DNA of 64,000 bases. It comes from Flavobacterium segetis (lineage in GTDB: Bacteria; Bacteroidota; Bacteroidia; Flavobacteriales; Flavobacteriaceae). Position numbers and translations under genes: made by a program. Below are positions 44,827 through 52,236 of the stretch, one piece after another. The DNA is taken from positions 62,001 through 126,000 of the forward strand of contig NZ_FQWE01000004.1 in the NCBI RefSeq assembly GCF_900129575.1, given 5' to 3'. The notes beneath the pieces were generated by a model, which worked only from the letters and a program-made list of their open reading frames with translations, had not been told where the DNA came from and did no database searches. Numbering within the stretch: position 1 is the stretch's first letter; each line of letters starts with the position of its first letter.

Positions 44827-45735
44827 TCAAAATTTTATAATTAAATACCAAATAGACAGCGTAATAAACGATAAAGGAATTCCATACCCTATCATCATGC
44901 TGCTTAACTTTGGTTTCAAACCATATGAGGTGGCTAATATGCTTGCAGTAATCATAGGCGCCATAGCTGACTGCATTACTGCAACTTCAATAGCTTTTGA
45001 ATGTTGGCGCAAAATTACAACATACAATAAATAGATAAAAGCAGGTGTCACTATTAATTTGTATAAAAGTCCCAAACCCAAAAATTTCCAATGTTTACTT
45101 TTACTATCAAATTGTAACTGTAGCCCAACAGATAGCATAGCCAAAGGTGTCATCACAGTAGCAGTATTTTTGAATATAAACTGTACAAAATCATGAAAAT
45201 CATAGCTTAAAAAATTCAGTAAACAGGCAACAAGAAAAGCAATAAATGGCGGAAAAAATACGATTTTTTTAATTATTTCTCTACCATTCGGCTTTCCTTT
45301 TGAATAAACTGCAGCGACTAAAATTGCGAATGTCGAAAGAATCACAAATGAACCTGGTTGATCCACTAAAATAGCTGTTTTCAAACCCTCTTTTCCATAT
45401 AACGCTTCAATAATAGGATATCCTAGAAATGATGTGTTACCAAGACCAGCAGTAATTATTAAACAACCAATCAACTTTCTAGACCAACCAAAATATTTGC
45501 CTAAAAAAGAAAATATCAAATAAGAACCCCCAAAAGCTATCCAAGCGACGCCAATTGGAAATAAAATATCACGACTTATGTCAATCTTGGGAATGTAATA
45601 CAATGCAATTGCTGGCAAGCATAAATAGATTACAACTTTATTTAAAAATTTATAAATAGAAATTGGGAATCCTTTTATATGCTGAAGAGTAAGACCTAAT
45701 AATAAAAAAAAGAATATTATAATGAAATTATACAT
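44827..45735 (-). CDS. AEC (auxin efflux carrier) family transporter
   Basis: A 302-residue membrane protein with about ten hydrophobic helices in two halves. It starts NFIIIFFFLLLGLTLQHIKGFP, shows GLGNTSFLGYPIIEALYGKEGLK in the middle and KLIVTPAFIYLLYVVILRQ with VMQSAMAPMITASILATSYG in the second half, the family pattern. AEC carriers move organic acids such as malate or related anions in bacteria, but the substrate cannot be told. It precedes the Fsr-like MFS gene by 42 bases. The Gre-like gene upstream on the same strand is separated by 183 bases. Confidence 0.85.
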   Translation of the reverse strand: MYNFIIIFFFLLLGLTLQHIKGFPISIYKFLNKVVIYLCLPAIALYYIPKIDISRDILFPIGVAWIAFGGSYLIFSFLGKYFGWSRKLIGCLIITAGLGNTSFLGYPIIEALYGKEGLKTAILVDQPGSFVILSTFAILVAAVYSKGKPNGREIIKKIVFFPPFIAFLVACLLNFLSYDFHDFVQFIFKNTATVMTPLAMLSVGLQLQFDSKSKHWKFLGLGLLYKLIVTPAFIYLLYVVILRQHSKAIEVAVMQSAMAPMITASILATSYGLKPKLSSMMIGYGIPLSFITLSIWYLIIKF

Positions 45736-45906
45736 AAAGCGAAGAATCCATATTTATTTTAACATTTTATAAATCATTTGCCGCTCAGATCTTATAAGAT
45801 TAATCTTGCTCTATGCACAAATAATCTAAATTGTTAATTCTATCTAATTTAACAATAAATTACTAAGCACAACTAAATTTCGTGCCAAGTAAGTTTAATT
45901 CTAGAA

Positions 45907-45935
45907 TTGAAGCAATAATTAATGTATTGCTTCAA
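45907..45935 (-). terminator. Inverted repeat spanning the stop codon of the second Gre-like gene
   Basis: TTGAAGCAATA (45907-45917) and TATTGCTTCAA (45925-45935) are perfect 11-bp arms with the stop codon (45919-45921) in the seven-base loop. The right arm encodes the last residues of the protein. Little T-tract follows, so it is a weak terminator or some other signal. Confidence 0.4.
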
Positions 45936-46365
45936 TATTATATTCCGTATCGTTAAATTTGAAAGACGCACCTTTTTCTAGTCCTCTCATTTTTTCATAA
46001 ATAGGAGCCTTAGTTGATATTCCAAATATAATTTCTCCTCCTACTCCAATCTCTTCAATTGAGACTGATATAAAAAGCTTCATTCTATCCGTTACAACTA
46101 GAGCGCCAGGCTCAACAATGGAACTAACTTTTTCAGGATTTAGCATTTTTAGTAAATCCATTTCACGTATTGCGAAGTCAAGTTCTTTACCCACAGCATT
46201 TAATAACTCAATTTTACCAGCCGCACGACTCTCGGTTTGACTAGGTGAATGATCAAACTCAAACACATCCGAATTCATAGAATCCAGTTGACTTTTAAAA
46301 TTATCTATCAAGTCATTTTGTTTTTTTATACAAGCATCAAGAATTAGCTTTTTAGAGATATCCAT
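45919..46365 (-). CDS. GreA/GreB-like protein (second paralogue)
   Basis: A 148-residue protein of the same design and size as the product at 17142-17591. It has an N-terminal helical hairpin (about 10-80, with DHSPSQTESRAAGKIELLNA) and a C-terminal beta domain (about 88-148, LFISVSIEEIGVGGEIIFGI and YEKMRGLEKGASFKFND). The C-terminal pattern fits the Gre C-domain that contacts RNA polymerase. The segment SQTESRAAGKIEL stands where Gre factors have GDLSENAEY, but the acidic tip residues are not clearly kept. It may bind polymerase without cleavage stimulation. It stands alone with an inverted repeat across its stop codon. Confidence 0.65.
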   Translation of the reverse strand: MDISKKLILDACIKKQNDLIDNFKSQLDSMNSDVFEFDHSPSQTESRAAGKIELLNAVGKELDFAIREMDLLKMLNPEKVSSIVEPGALVVTDRMKLFISVSIEEIGVGGEIIFGISTKAPIYEKMRGLEKGASFKFNDTEYNIEAIH

Positions 46366-46756
46366 TTTATTTTTATATTTAAAATTAAAGTTAACATTCG
46401 CATAAATGTATGCTATTTAACGAGAGTAATTGTTTGTGACAGTAAAATTAATTGCACAAATATTCAATTGTTAACATTTAAAAACTACGTTCATTTTTGT
46501 GTTACTATTTAATTTATTAATGTAAAAAAATAAACCTGAAAATTTATTAGCACTTAAATTGCTAATTGCATTCACTGTATTATTTAAAAAAAATTGATTT
46601 ACAGTGTTAAAAAAAGTGAAGGTGCGACCACAGTTTATAAATTATATAAAAGGATAGTTTATGTAATTTTACTATTCGAGGTTTTTTCGCAATTGAAGAT
46701 TATTAAAAAAGGGAAGCGCAAGAAATTTTACTTATTTTTACAATAAAAAAACCGCT
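46366..46756. other. Gap before meaB, no gene seen
   Basis: No reading frame of note. CACTGTA (46573-46579) and TACAGTG (46600-46606) form perfect 7-base inverted arms 20 bases apart. I see no full promoter match for meaB. Confidence 0.45.
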
Positions 46757-47842
46757 TTGTCAGATATAAAACCCAATCATAGCGCGCTTACTGAAAAACC
46801 TGGAATTATTGCTCCAGAAATTATTAGCGCATCATCTGCTGGAAATATTCAACATTTTAGAAGAATCCAACCCTCTTCTGATGAATTAATTTCTGGAATT
46901 CTTAAAGGCGATATAACCGCTTTGAGTCGATCAATAACATTGGTAGAAAGCACTAATACTATTCATTTGGCAAAAGCCAATACCGTTATCAATACATGCT
47001 TATTACACGCGGCAAAATCAATTCGAATAGGAATCACGGGAGTTCCTGGCGTAGGTAAAAGTACGTTTATTGAAGCTTTTGGAAAATACTTAACTGGTTT
47101 AGGTAAAAAAGTAGCGGTTCTGGCAGTCGATCCCAGTAGCACTATTAGCCATGGAAGTATTTTGGGCGATAAGACTAGAATGGAAGAATTAGTAAAAGAT
47201 AAAAATGCGTATATACGGCCTTCTGCTTCAGGCGAAACGCTGGGTGGTGTAGCACGAAAAACTAGAGAGACTATAACGTTGTGTGAAGCAGCTGGATTTG
47301 ATGTTATTGTTATCGAAACTGTTGGTGTGGGCCAAAGTGAAACAGCGGTCCATAGTATGGTAGACTTTTTTTTATTACTAAAAATATCGGGTGCTGGCGA
47401 TGAGCTTCAAGGAATAAAACGTGGAATAATGGAGATGGCTGATGCAATTATAATCAATAAAGCCGACGGCGATAACATCAAAAAAGCACAGTTTGCAAAA
47501 ATGGAATTCAATCGAGCATTGCATCTTTTTCCCGCTAAAAGTTCTGGTTGGACACCTACAACTTCGACCTGTAGTTCCATAACACATGAGGGTATTCCAA
47601 TTGTTTGGGAAACAATCGAAAAATTTCTAGATTTAACAAAAGGAAATAAATCCTTTTACTCCAAACGGAAAGAACAAAATCAGTATTGGATGCTAGAAAC
47701 AATAAATGAGCAATTAAAAGCAAATTTTTATAAGCAAAATGAAATCCAGCAGCTATTAGAATCTACAAAAAAAGCGGTGCAAAATGATGAAATTTCACCC
47801 TTTGCGGCCGCTCAGTTTTTGCTAGAAAAATATTTTAAATAA
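46757..47842 (+). CDS. meaB: Methylmalonyl-CoA mutase-associated GTPase MeaB, with a TTG start
   Basis: A 361-residue G3E-family GTPase that protects and loads methylmalonyl-CoA mutase with its cobalamin cofactor. The P-loop is GITGVPGVGKSTFIEAFG (GVPGVGKS at 95-102), followed by VLAVDPSSTISHGSILGDKTRM, RPSASGETLGGVARKT, VIVIETVGVGQSE and the base-recognition NKAD. The frame has no ATG before the conserved start PNHSALTEKPG: upstream it is open to 46697 with only TTG at 46757 as a usable start. The mutase genes are not in the window. The gene ends 55 bases from the convergent small acidic gene. Confidence 0.92.
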   Translation: MSDIKPNHSALTEKPGIIAPEIISASSAGNIQHFRRIQPSSDELISGILKGDITALSRSITLVESTNTIHLAKANTVINTCLLHAAKSIRIGITGVPGVGKSTFIEAFGKYLTGLGKKVAVLAVDPSSTISHGSILGDKTRMEELVKDKNAYIRPSASGETLGGVARKTRETITLCEAAGFDVIVIETVGVGQSETAVHSMVDFFLLLKISGAGDELQGIKRGIMEMADAIIINKADGDNIKKAQFAKMEFNRALHLFPAKSSGWTPTTSTCSSITHEGIPIVWETIEKFLDLTKGNKSFYSKRKEQNQYWMLETINEQLKANFYKQNEIQQLLESTKKAVQNDEISPFAAAQFLLEKYFK

Positions 47843-47896
47843 AATTCGTTACTTATTTTGTGATGACAAATTCAAATTGAAATCTTTCAAAAACTA

Positions 47897-48127
47897 CTAC
47901 TCTTTCTCGTAACGCTCCATCTCGCGATCGTAGAAATCATTAGCAAGCACAATTAGTCCTTCCATTTCAGTATTTAATTCTCCTTCATCAAGATCTTCTG
48001 CTTCTTCTATAAACTCTACCTCATCATCTTTTAAATTGATAATAAATCGAGGATAATCAAGGTGGATAATAAATATATCTTCAGGAAAATCAGTGTTGTC
48101 GCCTAGTAAAAATTTTGGTAATTCCAT
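47897..48127 (-). CDS. Small acidic conserved protein coupled to the MATE gene
   Basis: A 76-residue protein, MELPKFLLGDNTDFPEDIFI at the start, then LDYPRFIINLKDDEVEFIEE and a strongly acidic middle (EAEDLDEGELNTEME) before a charged helix (FYDREMERYEKE). It has no signal peptide or membrane segment, so it should be cytoplasmic. I recognise it only as a small flavobacterial protein of unknown function. It starts seven bases after the MATE stop codon, which suggests co-transcription and perhaps coupled translation. Confidence 0.75.
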   Translation of the reverse strand: MELPKFLLGDNTDFPEDIFIIHLDYPRFIINLKDDEVEFIEEAEDLDEGELNTEMEGLIVLANDFYDREMERYEKE

Positions 48128-48134
48128 ATTGTCT

Positions 48135-49529
48135 TTATTTGTTAATGCTTTTATCTGTAGAATCTAAAATTAATTTTGCGGTTAATCTTGCGAAGCGAAT
48201 ATACAAAAATATCGCTGCTGCAGTTAGTCCTGCTAAAAGTCCAATCCAAATTCCGATTGCTTTTAAGTCTGTATATAGTCCCAAATATATAGAAATGGGA
48301 AAACCTATTATCCAATATGATATGAAAGTAATATACATAGGTATTTTTACATCTTGCAACCCTCTTAAGGCCCCCAAAACTACAACTTGTATACCATCAG
48401 AAATTTGGAAAAATGCGGCCACAAATAATAATTGCGAGGCAATTGAAATAACTTCCTCTGTTTCTATAATGTGACTCATGTCATTAACATCAACAAAAAT
48501 TTGCGGTAAATATTGATGAAAAACAATAAAAATCATTGCAAATACAATCTCTAGTAAAATAGCTAGTAAAAATATAGATCGCGCAACTATTTGTAACTTT
48601 ACATAATTCATTTGTCCTTTTTGGTTACCAACTCTTATCATTACTGCCACACTCAATCCCATTGCAAACATAAAAGTTAATGAGGCCAAACTCAGTGCAA
48701 TTTGGTTTGCAGCTTGGCTTGTTGTTCCTAGAAGTCCAGAAAGCCAAACCGCAGCAGTAAATAATGCAACCTCAAAAAACATTTGCATAGAAGAGGGAAA
48801 ACCTAAATTAATAATCTTATTGATCATCTTCTTTTTGATCTCTGTAAAATTAAAACTGGCAAAATAAGGAAAAAAATTAGGTTTTCTTGCGAGCGAATAA
48901 TGGATAAAAATTAACATTACTATACGAGAAACAATTGTACCTACTGCAGCTCCTATTATTCCCATTTTAGGAAAAATCCAAATTCCATAAATCAAAAAAT
49001 AATTGATTACTACATTAATAATATTACCAATAATGGTTGCCCACATAGAAACTTTAGTTTCTGATTTTCCATCAGCAAACTGCTTATAACCTTGGAAAAT
49101 AATCAAAGGAACTAATGAAAATGCAACAATATCAAGATATGGCTTTGCCATTTCAACTACAATATCAGGTTGCCCCATAAAAGCAATTAAAGGTTTAAAA
49201 AAGAAGATGATTAAAAACAATGTAAATCCTAAGATTGAACAAAGAAATAGTCCATTATGAAATACACTTCTACCTTCATCGATATCATTTTTTCCGTCTG
49301 CCTCAGCAGCTAGCGGTGTAATAGCAGTTGAAAAACCAATACCTAGCGACATTGCAATGAAAACAAAACTATTTCCTAACGATACTGCAGCAAGTTCTGT
49401 AGGCCCTAATTTTCCCACCATGATATTATCAACAATTCCTACTATGGTATGCCCTAACATTCCCAAAATTATAGGATAAGCCAATCGTAAATTATAAGAA
49501 AACTCCTTTGTATACTGAGATAAATTCAC
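48135..49529 (-). CDS. MATE family efflux transporter
   Basis: A 464-residue inner-membrane antiporter with about twelve helices in two similar halves. It starts RLAYPIILGMLGHTIVGIVDNIMVGKLGPTELAAVSLGNS, a classic MATE opening, and the second half begins GFPSSMQMFFEVALFTAAVW with QAANQIALSLASLTFMFAMG. MATE pumps export cationic drugs or metabolites using sodium or proton gradients; the substrate is unknown. The promoter -7 box at 49548 gives a leader of about 12 bases. The small acidic gene follows seven bases downstream. Confidence 0.92.
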   Translation of the reverse strand: MNLSQYTKEFSYNLRLAYPIILGMLGHTIVGIVDNIMVGKLGPTELAAVSLGNSFVFIAMSLGIGFSTAITPLAAEADGKNDIDEGRSVFHNGLFLCSILGFTLFLIIFFFKPLIAFMGQPDIVVEMAKPYLDIVAFSLVPLIIFQGYKQFADGKSETKVSMWATIIGNIINVVINYFLIYGIWIFPKMGIIGAAVGTIVSRIVMLIFIHYSLARKPNFFPYFASFNFTEIKKKMINKIINLGFPSSMQMFFEVALFTAAVWLSGLLGTTSQAANQIALSLASLTFMFAMGLSVAVMIRVGNQKGQMNYVKLQIVARSIFLLAILLEIVFAMIFIVFHQYLPQIFVDVNDMSHIIETEEVISIASQLLFVAAFFQISDGIQVVVLGALRGLQDVKIPMYITFISYWIIGFPISIYLGLYTDLKAIGIWIGLLAGLTAAAIFLYIRFARLTAKLILDSTDKSINK

Positions 49530-49547
49530 TTTTTATTAATTTTTGTG

Positions 49548-49555
49548 CAAAGATA
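49548..49555 (-). promoter_or_regulatory. -7 promoter box of the MATE gene
   Basis: TATCTTTG on the minus strand, 18 bases before the ATG at 49529. No TTG at the usual upstream distance. Confidence 0.45.
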
Positions 49556-49684
49556 ATTAGATCCTTTGAATTGTATCATTAGAATTGAAGTTATAAACGA
49601 TTAATTTCTGTGAAAAAAAATTTTATAATGGTAATTCTGTAATAAAGGTGTCAAATTCTATAACTTTTGCGCCGCATCTAGTTT

Positions 49685-49692
49685 TACCTTTG
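49685..49692 (+). promoter_or_regulatory. -7 promoter box of the small outer-membrane protein gene
   Basis: TACCTTTG matches TAnnTTTG, 56 bases before the ATG at 49749. A TTG lies 15 bases upstream, shorter than usual. Confidence 0.45.
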
Positions 49693-49748
49693 CACGGTTG
49701 TTAATCGCAATAACGAACTAAATAAAAGATAAAATTTAAACAAGAATT

Positions 49749-50258
49749 ATGAAAATCGCAAGAACAATTAAAATCGCACTTACATTTACCATTGCATTAT
49801 TTTTTGCAAACCAAACACAAGCACAAGAAGTTGAAAATTATGATCAAGGATTTCGTTTAGGTTTTGGAGTTAATGTTGGAGCGCCAACTAATGAAGATGT
49901 TTACAACTATGCTTTAGGAGCCGATGTGAGATTACAGTATGATCTTACCAAAAGATATTCAGCAGTATTAAGCACAGGATTTACTAACTTATTCATTAGC
50001 AATAACAGACCTGATCTAGGATTTATTCCAATTAAAGCAGGTTTTAAAGCATTTGTATGGGATGATCAATTTTATGTTTTAGGAGAAGTTGGTGGTGGTA
50101 TTGCTGTTACTAATGGTCAAAAGCAAGACACCTATTTATGGTCTCCAGGCATAGGTTATGCTAGCAAGAAAATTGACGTAAGTTTACGTTATGAATCTTA
50201 TACAGAATATGATACAAACCAAATTGCTTTGAGAATTGCTTATGGATTTAAACTATAA
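49749..50258 (+). CDS. Small outer-membrane beta-barrel protein
   Basis: A 169-residue protein with a signal peptide (KIALTFTIALFFANQTQAQ, cleavage after AQA). The mature part is alternating amphipathic strands with many glycines and aromatics (FRLGFGVNVGAPTN, GADVRLQYDLTKRY, FIPIKAGFKAFVWDDQFYVL) and ends in IALRIAYGFKL, like an eight-stranded OmpW/OmpX-size barrel. Such proteins are common in Bacteroidota and usually of unknown function. The gene is alone between a divergent MATE gene and the convergent ppk2 and ends at a strong hairpin. Confidence 0.82.
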   Translation: MKIARTIKIALTFTIALFFANQTQAQEVENYDQGFRLGFGVNVGAPTNEDVYNYALGADVRLQYDLTKRYSAVLSTGFTNLFISNNRPDLGFIPIKAGFKAFVWDDQFYVLGEVGGGIAVTNGQKQDTYLWSPGIGYASKKIDVSLRYESYTEYDTNQIALRIAYGFKL

Positions 50259-50278
50259 TTCAAAATTAAAGTCATAAA

Positions 50279-50308
50279 AAAATGCGCTGATTTCAGCGCA
50301 TTTTTTTT
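50279..50308 (+). terminator. Terminator shared by the outer-membrane protein gene and ppk2
   Basis: AAAATGCGCTGA (50279-50290) pairs with TCAGCGCATTTT (50293-50304), followed by T residues. The A-run on the left gives a T-run on the minus strand, so it can also serve ppk2, whose stop codon it touches. Confidence 0.92.
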
Positions 50309-51185
50309 ATTCTTTTTCTAACATTTCTTTATACATGGCGATATTAGCTTTAACTTTATCGTCCATTTCTGGCTCCTTAATATCAGTGTATTTTTGCATT
50401 TCTTCCCAAATTATTTTACCTACAATATAACGCGCCATTTCTTTGTCATCGGCGGGAATTACATACCATGGTATTGCTGCTGTAGCTGTATTATTAATTG
50501 CTTCTTGGTAATAATTCATATATTCGTCCCAGTGGTCACGTTCCTTCAAATCCCCTGTTGAAAATTTCCAATTGTGTTTTCCTTCCTCGAGGCGTCGCAT
50601 TAAGCGTTGTCTTTGCTCTTCTTTACTCAAGTGTAAAAAGAATTTCAACACAATGGTACCATTTTGCGTGATATGTTTCTCAAAATTTCTAATTTGCTCC
50701 ATTCTATTTTCCCAAAACTTAGGCGTAATGTCTTCTACTTTTTCAATTCCAGGTAGATTCTCATTTAGAATATATTCCGGATGCACACGAGTAACTAAAA
50801 CATTTTCGTAGTGGGTTCTATTAAATATTGCAAACTTTCCTTTTTCTGGTAAAGCCAAATAATGACGCCATAAATAATCATGCTCTAGTTCAGTAGAGTT
50901 GGGTGTTTTAAAACTATGAACAATTACTCCGCGAGAATTAAATCCTTTAAAAACCTCTCTAATCAGGCTGTCTTTTCCAGAAGTATCCATTCCTTGCAAA
51001 CAAATAAGTACTCCGTACTTATTATGGGCGTACATTACATCTTGCAACTCGCTGAGTTTTTCAGTTACGCTTTCTAACTTATCTTCTTTTTTATCATCAC
51101 TTGCTTCAACTTCTAAATTTGTTGGTGATTTTGATAAATCAATTTTATCAATTACTTTAAAATCATCTGGATTAATGGATTCCAT
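50307..51185 (-). CDS. ppk2: Polyphosphate kinase 2 family protein
   Basis: A 292-residue single-domain PPK2 that uses polyphosphate to phosphorylate nucleotides (or the reverse). Walker A is GMDTSGKD at 65-72. The Walker B region is FAIFNRTHYENVLVTRVHPE, and the lid is KHNWKFSTGDLKERDHWDEY followed by the C-terminal signature PWYVIPADDK. The sequence resembles the polyphosphate:nucleotide phosphotransferase subgroup, but which nucleotide is used (AMP, ADP or both) cannot be told. The stop codon touches the shared terminator. Upstream is a canonical -7 box with an inverted repeat at the -33 position. Confidence 0.92.
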   Translation of the reverse strand: MESINPDDFKVIDKIDLSKSPTNLEVEASDDKKEDKLESVTEKLSELQDVMYAHNKYGVLICLQGMDTSGKDSLIREVFKGFNSRGVIVHSFKTPNSTELEHDYLWRHYLALPEKGKFAIFNRTHYENVLVTRVHPEYILNENLPGIEKVEDITPKFWENRMEQIRNFEKHITQNGTIVLKFFLHLSKEEQRQRLMRRLEEGKHNWKFSTGDLKERDHWDEYMNYYQEAINNTATAAIPWYVIPADDKEMARYIVGKIIWEEMQKYTDIKEPEMDDKVKANIAMYKEMLEKE

Positions 51186-51210
51186 AAGAAATAATTTAAA
51201 TTTGTAAAAT

Positions 51211-51249
51211 CAAATATAGCTAATTTTTCACCTTATTGTGGTTCCACAA
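51211..51249 (-). promoter_or_regulatory. ppk2 promoter with an inverted-repeat candidate operator
   Basis: TATATTTG on the minus strand (51218-51211) is a perfect -7 box 25 bases before the ATG. TTGTGG-TT-CCACAA (51236-51249), a 6-2-6 inverted repeat, lies where the -33 box should be, and no TTG fits at the usual spacing. Confidence 0.42.
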
Positions 51250-51332
51250 CATAAATACACAGATAGCCTTAGAGCAGATCCCAAATTTAGAAACTGCCAA
51301 CGATAGGCTAGACATAATAGAAATAAAAATAA

Positions 51333-52160
51333 ATGGAAATATCACAACTTAAATCACTTTTTAAAATTTCGGGTATCGGCTCTGCATCTGGACTTGTTTA
51401 TAGAAGTAATACGCTCCTGATTATCAGTGATAATAGTGGCTTTTTATATGAGTACCAGATAAATTCAAAAAATTTAGTACGGCATCCACTAATTGAAAAT
51501 CCATCTGAAAACATTCTAAAAAAAAACAAACCTGATTATGAAGCAATAACTAATTTTGGCGAAGACCTTTATATTTTTGGTTCTGGTTCTACCACCAGGA
51601 GAAATTCAATGGTTCATTTAAATAAATATAAAGTACTAATAAACAATGATTTAAGTGAATTATTTTCAGCAATGCAAGCTGTAGCGAAATTGAAGAAAGA
51701 AGATTTCAATTTAGAAGGCGCCATTTACAATGGTAAAAATTGGTATTTATTCAACCGTGGTAATGGAGTCGAGAATAGAAACGTACTTTTTACTATTGGA
51801 GGTGAAAATCTAATAAACAAATGGACAATAGAGTTTAGTGATTATACATTACCAGAATTAAATGGAGTTCGCACAAGTTTTACAGATGCTATTCTTGTTG
51901 ACAATACTATTTATTTTTTGGCTACAGCCGAAGATACTATATCTACTTACGACGATGGCGAAGTGTTAGGAAGCATCATTGGTGGAATAGATGTAGAAAC
52001 AATGAAAATCACATTTACAAAAAAAATTAGCGATATTCATAAGTTTGAAGGCTTAACTTTGTTCAGTCAATTCAGAGACAAGATCGAATTTCTACTTTGC
52101 GAGGACAACGATACCGAAATTTTAGAAACCTACATTTATAAACTGACTTTAGATTTATAG
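51333..52160 (+). CDS. DUF6929-like beta-propeller protein
   Basis: A 275-residue protein with no clear signal peptide. The opening ISGIGSASGLVYRSNTLLII followed by SDNSGFLYEYQI and the repeated pattern of short strands (YEAITNFGEDLYIFGSGSTT, NLEGAIYNGKNWYLFNRGNG, FTDAILVDNTIYFLATAEDT, KFEGLTLFSQFRDKIEFLLC) suggest a propeller of about five or six blades. It resembles the DUF6929 group, which has no known function that I can state. It is divergent from ppk2 by 147 bases and 76 bases upstream of the M61 peptidase gene, and I see no clear promoter. Confidence 0.65.
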   Translation: MEISQLKSLFKISGIGSASGLVYRSNTLLIISDNSGFLYEYQINSKNLVRHPLIENPSENILKKNKPDYEAITNFGEDLYIFGSGSTTRRNSMVHLNKYKVLINNDLSELFSAMQAVAKLKKEDFNLEGAIYNGKNWYLFNRGNGVENRNVLFTIGGENLINKWTIEFSDYTLPELNGVRTSFTDAILVDNTIYFLATAEDTISTYDDGEVLGSIIGGIDVETMKITFTKKISDIHKFEGLTLFSQFRDKIEFLLCEDNDTEILETYIYKLTLDL

Positions 52161-52236
52161 AAAACAAACATGTCTTTTATAAGCTGTAACAATTTCTAAA
52201 TAGAACATACTAATCCGGTACATAAATTATAAAAAA

